Counted from the stretch's first letter, positions 1-10,055 are shown. The stretch: 63,539 nt of DNA from CAZLYK01 sp964563495 (GCA_964563495.1 CAZLYK010000016.1:1-63539); one strand, 5' to 3'. Program-made: numbers and translations. Notes: generated by a model not told the origin, from the letters alone.

Positions 1-103
1 TGAATTAAGGTTGTTTGAAGCGCCGTAGGCGCGAAAGATAACAGCCAGGGGCGAAGCCCCTGGAAAGACGCCACTACAGACGCGCCCTGACGGGGCGCGA
101 CTA
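1..103. repeat. REP-like hairpin block, copy 1
   Basis: About 100 bp with three stem-loops: CGCC-GTA-GGCG (21-31), CCAGGGG-CGAAG-CCCCTGG (45-63) and GCGCCC-N5-GGGCGC (82-98). Its reverse complement recurs almost intact at 2464-2562, and parts recur at 2598-2635 and 3336-3433. The block touches the stop codon of the HRDC gene. Such multi-hairpin blocks resemble REP/REPIN elements mobilised by Y1 transposases, and one such transposase lies at 2811-3263. Confidence 0.75.
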
Positions 104-673
104 TGATTGGGGATCTGTCGCCGCTTCGCGGCTAGTGTCCGAATTTTTTTGTTCTGATTGCAATGTGCCTGTCTCATCTGGAGTGGATGCAGGCGGCTCC
201 TTCCTCCCACGCACAAGCACATCAAGCACGTCCGCCCCGTACCGTTCAAGCTTGGCCTTGCCAAAACCTTCGATCTCCCCAAGTTGTCCCAACGTTTGCG
301 GTCGAGCGGCAACGATTGCGGCTAGTTGACGATTGGTGCAGATGACATACGGCGGTAAACCATCCTGCTTGCACCGCGCCGAACGCCAGTCGCGCAGTGC
401 ATTGAAGAGCGGGATATCGTCTTCGGAGACAAACTGCCGCCACGTCTCATCTCTACGCTTCAATTCCTGAACTGATTTTGGGGCTACGGCATCCGTCACC
501 AACGGCTTGAGCGTGTAATTGACCAGAATAGCCAAATACGGCTGCTCGTTGCGCACAAAGAAATGATCACGGACAGAGATCACTTCTTTGTCCTTGATTA
601 ACTCGCGCAACGGCGCATCGTCAAATCCATCGAGCAAACTATTGAATCGCAGGGTAATCACTCGTGTCTGCAT
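101..673 (-). CDS. HRDC-domain protein (DGR accessory type)
   Basis: 190 aa. Residues about 84-155 form an HRDC (helicase and RNase D C-terminal) nucleic-acid-binding domain, including LPPYVICTNRQLAAIVA and a helix-hairpin-helix-like EIEGFGKAKLERYG. The N-terminal 75 residues (DKEVISVRDHFFVRNEQPYL) resemble HRDC proteins that accompany reverse transcriptases of diversity-generating retroelements. The C-terminal 35 residues are polar and probably disordered. The gene lies 186 bp downstream of a candidate variable protein on the same strand. No reverse transcriptase lies between them, so it was either lost or is outside the window. The HRDC call is firm; the retroelement role is inferred from neighbour and family resemblance. 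Confidence 0.75.
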   Translation of the reverse strand: MQTRVITLRFNSLLDGFDDAPLRELIKDKEVISVRDHFFVRNEQPYLAILVNYTLKPLVTDAVAPKSVQELKRRDETWRQFVSEDDIPLFNALRDWRSARCKQDGLPPYVICTNRQLAAIVAARPQTLGQLGEIEGFGKAKLERYGADVLDVLVRGRKEPPASTPDETGTLQSEQKNSDTSREAATDPQS

Positions 674-859
674 CTGGTCTCAGCACTCCTGATAAATTCG
701 GCCGCTCTGCGATTGGGTGAATTGATTGCGCCATGAGGGCCTTCGCTTCGCTGCTCCGGGCGGCTCTCGCTCGCCCGTCCCTCGCTCCGCTTCGGCCCCT
801 CTCTCATCTTTTCGCCATACTTTTTGCGCCGAAGTATAAGAGGGTAAAAGGGCCAAGCG
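674..859. other. GC-rich intergenic spacer, possible dispersed element
   Basis: The 186 bp between the FGE-like gene and the HRDC gene hold no convincing ORF. On the minus strand it reads as Arg/Glu/Gly-rich, low-complexity sequence typical of dispersed GC-rich intergenic elements. A small inverted repeat pairs ATACTT (818-823) with AAGTAT (833-838). I looked here for an adenine-rich template repeat matching the 3' end of the upstream gene and found none. Confidence 0.4.
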
Positions 860-2341
<1,482 letters not shown>

Positions 2342-2463
2342 GGCGGCCCCCTTTGGCAAAATTAGCCACATCGTTCAGGCCCTGTTTACCAGGCGACGGA
2401 AAAAGTATAACGCCACCCTCAAACACAGCGGAAGTCTATCCCTCCTGGTCAGCCGGGAATAGT

Positions 2464-2562
2464 CGCGCCCATTCAGGGCGCGTCTGTAGTGGTCTCTTTC
2501 CAGGGGCTTCGCCCCTGGCTGTTATCTTTCGCGCCTACGGCGCTCCAGACCTTGATTCAAAG
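2464..2562. repeat. REP-like hairpin block, copy 2 (inverted to copy 1)
   Basis: Nearly the reverse complement of 1-103, with the same three stem-loops in reverse order, including CCAGGGG-CTTCG-CCCCTGG. Together the two copies bracket the HRDC and FGE-like genes in inverted orientation. It lies in the 469-bp gap between the FGE-like gene and the transposase; the rest of that gap contains only further hairpins. Confidence 0.75.
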
Positions 2563-2597
2563 GCATAGAAGCGTATGAATGATCCTCTACCGGCTTC

Positions 2598-2635
2598 CTT
2601 TCGCGCCTACGGCGCTTCAAACCTTGATTCAAGGC
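2598..2635. repeat. Partial REP-like block
   Basis: A truncated third copy of the copy-2 right end: the GCGCC-TAC-GGCGC hairpin followed by TTCAAACCTTGATTCAAGG. It sits about 50 bp from copy 2 in direct orientation, suggesting a local tandem partial duplication. Confidence 0.6.
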
Positions 2636-2700
2636 CACGGCCGCTTGAGGCTGTGACCGAGTCCTTGTTATTTCCCGAATTTTACCTTACAAAAAAACCA

Positions 2701-2799
2701 CGAAACCGTTGCCCCGATAGGGGCAACCTATAGCAGCCAGGGGTGAAACCCCTGGAACATCGGCCATCCCCTCAAACCAGCCCTGAAGGGGCGACAGAG
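2701..2799. repeat. REP-like block upstream of the Y1 transposase
   Basis: Contains GTTGCCCC-GATA-GGGGCAAC (2709-2728), CCAGGGG-TGAAA-CCCCTGG (2737-2755) and a tail through about 2794. The segment from CCCCTGGAACATCGG to the final GAAGGG (2749-2793) recurs in direct orientation after the transposase gene at 3387-3431. The gene is therefore bracketed by direct copies of about 45 bp. Confidence 0.7.
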
Positions 2800-2810
2800 G
2801 ATAATTGGCC

Positions 2811-3263
2811 ATGCCACAATCATTGTCTTCGATCCTGATTCATCTTGTTTTCAGCACAAAGAACCGCCAACCTTGGATTACCGAAAAGATTGAACATGAA
2901 TTGTATAAGTACCTGGGCGGAGTTTTCCTTAACCATCAATGCCCTTCATTGCTGATCGGTGGGGAGAAGGATCACATTCACGTGCTCTTCTCCTTGTCGC
3001 GCGTCTGCACGATCGCCGAGTTGGTAAAAGCGGTCAAGATCTCGTCCTCGATATGGATTAAAGAGAAAGGAGAGGAGTTTCAACATTTCCATTGGCAGTC
3101 AGGATATGGCACATTCTCGATTGGACAATCGGGAGTTGAAGGGCTGAAGCGGTACATTATCAATCAAAAGGAGCATCACCGCCGAACGACGTATCAGAAT
3201 GAATTTCGCGCATTCTGCCGGAAATACAAGGTTGAGATCGACGAACGATATGTCTGGGATTGA
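2811..3263 (+). CDS. IS200/IS605-like Y1 transposase (REP-associated type)
   Basis: 150 aa from the ATG at 2811; a TTG six bases upstream is in frame, but MPQSLSS is the usual family start. The protein is a single Y1-transposase (HUH endonuclease) domain. The HUH pair is H55-I-H57 in DHIHVLFSLS, and the catalytic tyrosine is probably Y115 in KRYIINQKEHH. It ends in the family-typical YDERYVWD-like EIDERYVWD. Length and motifs are intact, so it may be active. These enzymes cut and join single-stranded DNA at hairpins, and hairpin blocks occur on both sides. No TnpB partner is present. It could be a small IS200-like element or a domesticated REP-associated (RAYT-type) enzyme. Confidence 0.88.
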   Translation: MPQSLSSILIHLVFSTKNRQPWITEKIEHELYKYLGGVFLNHQCPSLLIGGEKDHIHVLFSLSRVCTIAELVKAVKISSSIWIKEKGEEFQHFHWQSGYGTFSIGQSGVEGLKRYIINQKEHHRRTTYQNEFRAFCRKYKVEIDERYVWD

Positions 3264-3335
3264 GGATTAATTTCCCCTTGGTTGGAATGGAGAATACCTA
3301 CGCGCCCCGAAGTGGCACCGGACCTGCTCTCAATC

Positions 3336-3433
3336 GTCGTGCCCCTTCAAGGCGCGTTTGTAGTGGTCTCTTTCCAGGGGCTTCGCCCCTGGAACATCGG
3401 CCATCCCCTCAAACCAACCCTGAAGGGACGTGT
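3336..3433. repeat. Chimeric REP-like block downstream of the transposase
   Basis: The left half matches the copy-2 type block (GGCGCG, TTTGTAGTGGTCTCTTTCCA and the CCAGGGG-CTTCG-CCCCTGG hairpin). The right half, from CCCCTGGAACATCGG onward, matches the block upstream of the transposase. This mosaic suggests recombination or transposase-mediated exchange between block types. Confidence 0.65.
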
Positions 3434-3448
3434 GAAACCTGTCTATTC

Positions 3449-4003
3449 CTAGACCGACCAGGCGTTCTCCAGCTCGGTGGCGGTCTGTTCGTAAAACTCG
3501 ACGGCGCCTTCGCCCAGCGAAGCATTGGCCTGCGAGAAATTGTGACTGAGCGAGTCTTTGTCGGCGTCATCCAGGATCTCTTCAACCAGTCTGAAGAGGA
3601 TCGCGTCTTCGCGGCGCATATGCCCGATCAGATGGTTGATATATTCGCCGGCCGTCCCGATAAAGAGATGAAGCGCATCGGCATTGCCGTTCCGGTAGGC
3701 TTCGAATTCGACACCCAGGGCAGCCAGCAATTGACGCTCGGTATCGTGTTCGCGACTGAGAAATTCGAGTGAGCCCTCTTCAAACTGCATCCCCGACCGC
3801 CTGAGCGCCGGGAAGAGATAGTCTTCTTCTTTGCCGTGGTGCAATTGATCGGCGTAGACGCGAATAAAATCCAGGGCCCTGGCGATCGCGTCGTGCGGGA
3901 TCTGCTCGCCCAGCTTCAATCTCGAGCATAACCCCTCGAGCGCGCGTAGCCCCTGTTCAATCACTCTGTGTTCGTGTCTCAAAAAATGAGTTGGCCTGGA
4001 CAT
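3449..4003 (-). CDS. Hemerythrin HHE-domain protein
   Basis: 184 aa from the ATG at 4003, one base after the stop of the membrane-fusion gene, with GGGAG seven bases upstream. It is a helical hemerythrin-like protein with probable iron ligands in LRHEHRVIEQ (H10/H12), HHGKEEDYLF (H55/H56, E60), SREHDTER (H86) and NHLIGHMRRED (H124, H128, E132). It has no signal peptide, so it is probably a cytoplasmic di-iron protein that binds O2 or NO. Tight spacing indicates co-transcription and translational coupling with the ABC efflux genes upstream. The partner reaction cannot be deduced. Confidence 0.88.
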   Translation of the reverse strand: MSRPTHFLRHEHRVIEQGLRALEGLCSRLKLGEQIPHDAIARALDFIRVYADQLHHGKEEDYLFPALRRSGMQFEEGSLEFLSREHDTERQLLAALGVEFEAYRNGNADALHLFIGTAGEYINHLIGHMRREDAILFRLVEEILDDADKDSLSHNFSQANASLGEGAVEFYEQTATELENAWSV

Positions 4004-4004
4004 A

Positions 4005-5210
4005 TTAGTCTCCCTTTTGCTTGACCGCATCGACTGCCACGCGAGCGCCGCTGACGATCTGATTGGCCGGGTGCAGGATGACCTCCTCACCGTCGCGTAA
4101 ACCCTTCAAAATTTCGACTTGATAAGCCGTCCGTTGGCCCGGCTCGACCTCGCGCAACCGGGCTTTGCCGTCCTCGACGACAAAGACGCTCCACCCAGTT
4201 CCTCTCCGGAAGAGGGCGCTGGCGGGCGCTCTCAAAGCCTGATCCTGCTCCCAGACGACAACCCGCGCCTCAACGCGATAACCGTCGCCGAGCTGGCTTG
4301 GATATTCGACAAAATCGGCGATGACATTGACGCGTTGCTCCTCTATTCCGAGCGAAGAAACCTTGGTCGTGGCCGACGGCTCAACCAACCTGACCGTGGC
4401 CGGGAGGACTTGTCCGCCTCCCCACCCTTCAATCTGCACGCGAGCCCCCGGTTTGATCTTGACGGCGTCGGTCGAGAGCACATCAATCACGATTTCGAGC
4501 GTCTGCCCGCTCAGTTCGATCAAAGGGGTGCCGGCCGTGACGACCCGCTCGCTCTCTTCGATCAACCGCAAGACCCGGCCCCCGACCGGGGCTCGGACGC
4601 TGACCACGGCGCTCTTCCCGCTTTGACCCGCCTGTTCGATGGCGATCAGAGCGGCTTTGGCGACATCGACCTCGGAGGCCGAGGCGCGCGAATTGAACCG
4701 CGCAGCCTGGAGTTGTTGCCTGCAGGTCTGTTCGGCATTTCGTATCCGCTCGAACTCCTGTTTGGCGAGATCGCCGGTCTCGACCAGTTTTTGCGCGCGG
4801 TCATACTCGCGCCTGGCCTGATCGCAATCGGCACGGATGCGCTCGATCGCGACATCCGACTCGTTCTTGCGCTGCTCGGCCGCGGCCACGCGAGCCCGCG
4901 CCTCCGCCAGTTGCCGCGGATCGAGCGGAGGCAGCGGCAAAGGCTCGATCCGGGCGATGATCTCGTTTTGCCTGACATAATCGCCGCGATGAAGATCGAT
5001 CCGGTTGAGCTGTCCGGGGACTGGCGCCGCCACGACAAAACGATCGTGGACGCGCGTCTTGCCCTCGGCGTCGACCGTGACCGTCATCTGACCGCGTTCG
5101 ACGCGGGCGGTTTCGACCCGCAACGGCGATGGACGCAAGGCAGTGGCGATCAGAGCGATCGCCGCCAGCGCCGCAATCAAGATCAGGATTCTTTTCCACT
5201 TGCCTTTCAT
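4005..5210 (-). CDS. HlyD/MacA-type periplasmic adaptor (membrane fusion protein)
   Basis: 401 aa from the ATG at 5210, preceded by GAGG at five-base spacing. An alternative ATG at 5234 overlaps the permease stop (ATGA) and would add eight residues. An N-terminal membrane anchor (about residues 5-25) is followed by a lipoyl-like half (AAPVPGQLNRIDLHRGDYV), a coiled-coil hairpin (about 85-165), the second lipoyl half (VRAPVGGRVLRL) and beta-barrel and membrane-proximal domains. It would link the inner-membrane ABC permease to an outer-membrane channel; no TolC gene is nearby. It is the third gene of the set ATPase (7694-8407), permease, adaptor. Confidence 0.88.
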   Translation of the reverse strand: MKGKWKRILILIAALAAIALIATALRPSPLRVETARVERGQMTVTVDAEGKTRVHDRFVVAAPVPGQLNRIDLHRGDYVRQNEIIARIEPLPLPPLDPRQLAEARARVAAAEQRKNESDVAIERIRADCDQARREYDRAQKLVETGDLAKQEFERIRNAEQTCRQQLQAARFNSRASASEVDVAKAALIAIEQAGQSGKSAVVSVRAPVGGRVLRLIEESERVVTAGTPLIELSGQTLEIVIDVLSTDAVKIKPGARVQIEGWGGGQVLPATVRLVEPSATTKVSSLGIEEQRVNVIADFVEYPSQLGDGYRVEARVVVWEQDQALRAPASALFRRGTGWSVFVVEDGKARLREVEPGQRTAYQVEILKGLRDGEEVILHPANQIVSGARVAVDAVKQKGD

Positions 5211-5230
5211 CGGAACCTCGTCATGACCTT

Positions 5231-7597
5231 TCATTCCCTGGTCTTGAGCACTTCTACCAGATCAAGGCGTTGCAATCGCCAGACCACCAGGAGTCCCGAG
5301 AGCAGAGCCGCGCCGGCGATGATCAAAAAGGCGAGGACATAGGTTCTGCCTGTGATGACCAACGGCAGTCGCATAATCTCGGTGTCGATCGCCCAGGTGA
5401 TCAGCCACGCCAATCCGCCCCCAAGCGCGTAGCCGAGCGGCACGGCCAGGCCGGTTAGAATCGCCTGCTCGCCGAGCAACATGGCGGAGATCTCGCGCTT
5501 TGTAAACCCGAGCACTCTCAGCGAAGCCAGCTCACGCCCGCGTTCGGAGAGTGCGATTCGAGCACTGTTATAGACCACACCAAAAGCGATGATACAGGCG
5601 AATAAGATGAGGATCACGGTCATGGCGTTCATTGTCTTCGCCACCGTTTGATTGAAGTTTTCGAGAGCGGCGTCGGGAACGATCACGGCGCCGATGGCGG
5701 GAGTTCTTTTGAGAGTCGCGTACAAGGCGCGCATGTCGCGTTTGTCGACCATCAAATGCGCGCCGGAAATCGTCCCGCCCTCGCGCATCAAGCGGTTGAG
5801 CGCGCCGATGTCCATATAAGCTGAGAGCCCGATCAGGTCGTCGACCGTTCCAACCAGTGTGACCTGACGGACAGGGCGTGCGCCTTCGAGCACCTCGACG
5901 GTCAATCGATCTCCCGGCCTGGCGCCCAGAATTTCCGCCAGCTTGGCCGTCAGGATCAACCCGTCGGCGGGCAACTGGAAAACCCGATAATCGGCATCGA
6001 CCACTCGCCAGAGCTCGCTCTCCGGTTGTTTCCCGACCAGCGCCAGACGCCGCGTGCGATGCCCGAATCGCAACCGAACGGGCACGGCGCGATAGACCTC
6101 GGCGCGGATCACCCCCGGCAGGTGCGCGAGGTCGTAACGAGCACCGGACGGGCGAGGCTCATTGAAAGTGACCGAGACGTCTTCGCGATAAATAGTATTG
6201 AACTGAATCTCGATCACCCGGTCGATCGCGTCGTAATATAGATAGAGCCCGACCACCAATAGGGCGACTGAGAGCGATATCCCAAATGCAGAGAGAAACG
6301 CCTTAACCGGCTGCCGGACGAGATTTCGCACGATGATCCGCGCAGACGGAGAGACCACGCTCTGCAGCCCGAGTCGTTCGATCAAACCGGCGTGAAAACG
6401 CGGAGGAGATTCGGGGCGCATGGCTTCGGCGGGGGGCAACTTGACCGCGCGCCGAACCGCCACCAGAGCCCCCAGGCTGGACGAGACCAGGCTGATCAAA
6501 ATGGCCGTCAGAATCAACCGCACCCCCGGCGCGTATTGGAGCACCGGAAATTTGAAGAACTCCGCATAGAGAGCGGTAGTGCTATAACCGAGCCACCAGC
6601 CAAACACCACTCCCAGGACTACTCCGCCGAGAATAGCGGCGAAAGATAGCTGCAGATAATGAAAACCTATGGTCAGGTTTCCGTAACCGAAAGCCTTAAG
6701 GACGGCGATCTGATCGCGCTGAGTGATGACCAGGCGCGAGAGAACCATGTGTAGCAGAAAGGCCGTCACTCCCAGAAAGATCGCCGGGATAAGCGTCCCG
6801 CTCACTCTCAGTTCGGCAATCTCGTTGGTGATGAAGTAATTCGAAGCCTGATCTTCGGCCCCGTATGCGCCGATCCCGCCGTACTCCTCGATCAGCTTGT
6901 CCAGCCGCTCTATCACTTCAGGCTGTTTGGCCCCCGGAGCGAGCGTGAGAGCAACATCGTTGAACGCCCCTTCCATATCAAAGGCCGGTCCAAGCGCACT
7001 CCGGCTCATCCACATGACGCCGAACCGGCGGGGTTCCGGGAAAATATCGCCGGGGCGTATCTCATAGACGTACTCCGGCGAGAGCGCCACGCCGACGACC
7101 ATCAACCGCTGCCGGCGCCCGTTGATGATCGCGGCCAAGGTGTCGCCCGGATTGAGGTGGTTGGCTTCCGAAAACGAGCCGCTGATGATCACCTCATCGC
7201 TCTTGCCCGCCTCGATGTATCGCCCCCGAAGCAGATGCAAATCGTTGAGTATCGGCATCGGGCGCTCGGGTATCGAGATGATTCTTCCCTTTGCCGGCTC
7301 ATCCAGCCCCGGAACATCCAGCGTCACGTCGGCAACTATCCGTGTCTGTACCGCCGAGACTCCGGGTATCTCGGCGAGGCGCGCCCCAAGTCTTTCCGGT
7401 GCGCGTTTGAGATGAGCGAAGACATCGGCAAACCGATATTGACGGTAGTAAGCGTTTTTCGTCTCAATCAACGAATCATAATTGCTGCGCATGGCCAGAA
7501 AGGCCGCTACGCCGCAGGCGACGACCAGCCCAACCGCTATCACCTGCCCGCGCATGTGAATCAGATCGCGGATCAATTTACGATTTAACGCTTTCAT
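5231..7597 (-). CDS. FtsX/MacB-type ABC transporter permease
   Basis: 788 aa. It has an N-terminal transmembrane segment (about 17-37), a large periplasmic domain, an FtsX block of three helices (about 265-385), then a second unit with a helix near 430-450, another periplasmic domain and a terminal FtsX block (about 650-780). This duplicated layout fits lipoprotein- or macrolide-type exporter permeases. Its stop overlaps a possible adaptor start by four bases. No clear ribosome site precedes the ATG at 7597, because an intergenic palindrome lies immediately upstream. Substrate unknown. Confidence 0.88.
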   Translation of the reverse strand: MKALNRKLIRDLIHMRGQVIAVGLVVACGVAAFLAMRSNYDSLIETKNAYYRQYRFADVFAHLKRAPERLGARLAEIPGVSAVQTRIVADVTLDVPGLDEPAKGRIISIPERPMPILNDLHLLRGRYIEAGKSDEVIISGSFSEANHLNPGDTLAAIINGRRQRLMVVGVALSPEYVYEIRPGDIFPEPRRFGVMWMSRSALGPAFDMEGAFNDVALTLAPGAKQPEVIERLDKLIEEYGGIGAYGAEDQASNYFITNEIAELRVSGTLIPAIFLGVTAFLLHMVLSRLVITQRDQIAVLKAFGYGNLTIGFHYLQLSFAAILGGVVLGVVFGWWLGYSTTALYAEFFKFPVLQYAPGVRLILTAILISLVSSSLGALVAVRRAVKLPPAEAMRPESPPRFHAGLIERLGLQSVVSPSARIIVRNLVRQPVKAFLSAFGISLSVALLVVGLYLYYDAIDRVIEIQFNTIYREDVSVTFNEPRPSGARYDLAHLPGVIRAEVYRAVPVRLRFGHRTRRLALVGKQPESELWRVVDADYRVFQLPADGLILTAKLAEILGARPGDRLTVEVLEGARPVRQVTLVGTVDDLIGLSAYMDIGALNRLMREGGTISGAHLMVDKRDMRALYATLKRTPAIGAVIVPDAALENFNQTVAKTMNAMTVILILFACIIAFGVVYNSARIALSERGRELASLRVLGFTKREISAMLLGEQAILTGLAVPLGYALGGGLAWLITWAIDTEIMRLPLVITGRTYVLAFLIIAGAALLSGLLVVWRLQRLDLVEVLKTRE

Positions 7598-7607
7598 ATT
7601 TTGTTTG

Positions 7608-7691
7608 AATAGACAGGATTAACAGGATTTTTGCAGGATTAAACAGGATTGAGGACAAGGCTGGAAAGCAATCCTGTTAATCCCGTCTATT
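7608..7691. repeat. AATAGACAGG palindrome, copy 1
   Basis: The left arm begins AATAGACAGGATTAACAGG; the right arm is its complement ending CTATT. Both arms carry the private change GATTAACAG instead of GATTGACAG. It lies between the ATPase and permease genes of one operon, with the ATPase stop codon three bases outside the right arm. Confidence 0.85.
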
Positions 7692-7693
7692 TT

Positions 7694-8407
7694 TTACCAG
7701 ATCAGATCAGCCGGCCTGGCTTTGGTCTGATTGCGTCGTTCTTCTATGATCTGCCCGCTCCCCATGCGGATCACGCGATCGGCCATATCCGCGATCGAGG
7801 CGTTGTGAGTGATCACCGCCGTGGTTGTACCAAGCTCCTGATTGACCCTCTCCAGAACCTCGAGTACCAGTTTGCCGGTCGAGTAATCGAGCGCACCGGT
7901 AGGTTCGTCGCAAAGCAGGACATCGGGTCGCTTGGCGATTGCGCGGGCGATCGCCACTCGCTGCTGCTCGCCGCCTGAAAGCTGGGCCGGGAAATGATTG
8001 AGCCGCTCGCCGAGCCCGACGACTCGTAACGCTTCCTCCGCAGACATGGGATGCTCGGCGATCTCGGTGACAAGCTCTACATTCTCGAGCGCCGTCAGGC
8101 TGGGGATGAGGTTATAAAACTGGAAGACAAAACCCACGTGCTCGCGGCGAAACCTGGTCAGTTCACGATCATCCGCTTTGGTCAGAAGATGATCGCGAAA
8201 GACCACCTCTCCGCTGGTCGGCACATCCAGCCCGCCAAGGATGTTCAAGAGTGTGGATTTGCCCCCGCCTGACGGCCCCAGAATCACCAAAAACTCGCCC
8301 GCGTATAGGTCCAAATCAACCGAGCGCAGCGCGTGGACCTCGACCTCACCCATGCGATAAATCTTTGAGATCCCGCGGGCGCGAAATAATGCCGTGCTCG
8401 ATTCCAT
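7694..8407 (-). CDS. ABC transporter ATP-binding protein (LolD/MacB type)
   Basis: 237 aa from the ATG at 8407; upstream in-frame codons run into an intergenic palindrome and are not considered coding. Walker A is GPSGGGKST (44-52), the Q-loop is FVFQFYNL, the signature is LSGGEQQ (143-149) and Walker B is LLCDEPT (164-170) with catalytic E168. It energises the downstream FtsX-type permease together with the HlyD-type adaptor, forming a MacAB-like tripartite exporter. No good ribosome site is visible before the ATG. Confidence 0.92.
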   Translation of the reverse strand: MESSTALFRARGISKIYRMGEVEVHALRSVDLDLYAGEFLVILGPSGGGKSTLLNILGGLDVPTSGEVVFRDHLLTKADDRELTRFRREHVGFVFQFYNLIPSLTALENVELVTEIAEHPMSAEEALRVVGLGERLNHFPAQLSGGEQQRVAIARAIAKRPDVLLCDEPTGALDYSTGKLVLEVLERVNQELGTTTAVITHNASIADMADRVIRMGSGQIIEERRNQTKARPADLIW

Positions 8408-8419
8408 ATCGAAAATAAT

Positions 8420-8505
8420 AATAGACAGGATTGACCGGATTTTTTCGGGATTTGACAAAACTCGATCTTGTTCAATCCTGAAAAACCCTGTCAATCCTGT
8501 CTATC
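8420..8505. repeat. AATAGACAGG palindrome, copy 2
   Basis: The left arm is AATAGACAGGATTGACCGG and onward; the right arm is the complement ending CTATC. It lies between the phosphoribosyltransferase stop and the ATPase start on the minus strand. It is read through by an in-frame but unlikely 29-codon extension of the ATPase gene. Confidence 0.85.
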
Positions 8506-8510
8506 TAGGA

Positions 8511-9182
8511 TCAACAATTGGCTGGAGCCAGAGTTTGGAATTTGGCGGCTTTGGCCAGCAATTCCCGCACCTCTTCGTCGGTGGTCTGGGCGAAATCTTC
8601 GTACCACAGCCCGACGGCATAAAAAGGTTCGGGAGTCGTTCCGCATTCACAGACTACCTCGTCGGTCATGCCCTCGATGGCTTGACACGTGGTTTGAGCC
8701 GCCACCGGCGCGACGACGACGATTTTCAGTGGTTTCTGTTTATGGATAGCAGCGACAGCCGCGCGCATAGTCGAGCCCGTCGCCAGGCCGTCATCGACCA
8801 GGATGACGATCTTCCCGGCGACATCGATCGGCAGAAAGTCTCCTCGAAACAGCCTTTCTCGCCGTTCCAGCTCCCCCCGTTCTTTGGCGACCACCTGATC
8901 GATCACTTCATCCGTGATGTTGAGATAATCGACGACGTCGGGGTTCAAGACGCGAACGCCGCCGCTGGCGATAGCCCCCATCGCCAATTCCTCGTTTCCG
9001 GGCACGCCCAGCTTGCGCACGACAAAGACATCGAGGGGTGCTCCCAATGACCTGGCAATCTGATAGGCAACCGGGACTCCACCGCGTGGCAGCCCCAGCA
9101 CAATCACGTCTTTCCGCCCGGCATATTCAGTCAGCCTGGCGGCGAGCGTTTTTCCTGCTTCTGTCCTGTTTTTGTATCTCAT
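8511..9182 (-). CDS. Phosphoribosyltransferase-family protein
   Basis: 223 aa. It has a type I phosphoribosyltransferase fold with the PRPP-binding motif VILVDDGLATGST (about 126-138), acidic pair D130-D131, and the N-terminal loop LGLPRGGVPVA. An insertion of charged helices (about 80-115) is typical of the stand-alone family found beside stress genes, for example in dormancy regulons. The exact substrate of that family is not established. It lies 41 bp downstream of the cytochrome gene and is probably co-transcribed with it. Confidence 0.85.
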   Translation of the reverse strand: MRYKNRTEAGKTLAARLTEYAGRKDVIVLGLPRGGVPVAYQIARSLGAPLDVFVVRKLGVPGNEELAMGAIASGGVRVLNPDVVDYLNITDEVIDQVVAKERGELERRERLFRGDFLPIDVAGKIVILVDDGLATGSTMRAAVAAIHKQKPLKIVVVAPVAAQTTCQAIEGMTDEVVCECGTTPEPFYAVGLWYEDFAQTTDEEVRELLAKAAKFQTLAPANC

Positions 9183-9223
9183 CGCCGTTTACCCGTCCGG
9201 GCGCGCCCCGGGATGCTTGACAT

Positions 9224-10027
9224 TCAATTCGAGAGAATCTTCTTGCGCAGATCGTCTTTGACCCTCGTTCCTTTTTGGAAAGCGTTATCGGCGTTCTTGC
9301 GGGTATTTTCCGGATTGAATGCGTGCCAGTCAATTTTCGCCTCGGACAGCCATCGCTGCGCCTGTCCGAGCTCGTCTCGCTCGTTTTTCAAACTCAGACC
9401 TCGCCGCTGCCCTTCCGCCAATAAAAGAGTCGCCCAATCGATCGCGCGATTGGCGCGCTGTAGCGACATCATCGTCTCTTCTGCCTGTCTCGCGATCTCC
9501 GGTCGGGGGGGAAGAAATTCGGTGGCGTTATGGCAATTGGCGCAGAGGTCTGCCGTCTCCTTCGGCGAATAAACTACTTTGGTCGCCATATGCTGGTGAC
9601 ATGTGTTACAGCTCGGCCCCAATCCGACGCTGTTGAGCTTCAGGTAATGAACGCTCTGGACGAAGGCATTGGTCACCGCCTGGTGGCAACCGCCGCAGGT
9701 GGCCGCCTGATTGTTGCGATTCAACCGGCTCTTGGGATCGCCCGATCGCAGCACCCCGGCGTGCGCTTTGTCTTTGTCCGCAACCGCCGGATCACCGCCG
9801 TGGCACTTATCACAACTCACCGCCTTATTCTGATGACGCGATAGCTGCCATTCATAATACCGGGCGCTGACCACGAGAGGATCATCGATCTTCGAGTGGC
9901 AGGCGAGACAGGAATTATTTTGAAAAGTCGCGGCCGGACCTTGATCAGCCAAACTTCGTGATCCGGAAAAAGATGAAACCCACGCGAGAAAGACGATAGT
10001 CCAGACTAAAGCAATAATCTTTTTCAT
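9224..10027 (-). CDS. Pentaheme c-type cytochrome
   Basis: 267 aa from the ATG at 10027, which has GGAGG at five-base spacing; an ATG 12 bases upstream overlaps that ribosome site. A signal peptide covers about residues 1-28. Five CxxCH heme sites are visible: C40-H44, C71-H75, C110-H114, C139-H143 and C161-H165. Other histidines (for example H64, H88, H126, H145) could be distal ligands. The C-terminal ~90 residues are helical and lack heme sites. The spacing resembles the NapC/NrfH and cytochrome c554-type electron-transfer superfamily, but no partner oxidoreductase is present. It is probably a periplasmic electron carrier. Confidence 0.88.
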   Translation of the reverse strand: MKKIIALVWTIVFLAWVSSFSGSRSLADQGPAATFQNNSCLACHSKIDDPLVVSARYYEWQLSRHQNKAVSCDKCHGGDPAVADKDKAHAGVLRSGDPKSRLNRNNQAATCGGCHQAVTNAFVQSVHYLKLNSVGLGPSCNTCHQHMATKVVYSPKETADLCANCHNATEFLPPRPEIARQAEETMMSLQRANRAIDWATLLLAEGQRRGLSLKNERDELGQAQRWLSEAKIDWHAFNPENTRKNADNAFQKGTRVKDDLRKKILSN

Positions 10028-10055
10028 CTTTGCCTCCATTGACTATGGCCGGCGA

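Noticed and set aside
674..859. Template repeat of a diversity-generating retroelement
   Set aside because: No adenine-rich near-copy of 863-970 is found here; the segment is GC-rich and unrelated.
4119..5342. 407-aa plus-strand ORF opposite the adaptor gene
   Set aside because: Antisense shadow in high-GC coding sequence; Arg/Asp/Leu-rich with no motif, while the minus frame encodes a clear HlyD-type protein.
8408..8494. N-terminal extension of the ABC ATPase
   Set aside because: The added residues are encoded by an intergenic palindrome; the family alignment begins at the ATG at 8407.
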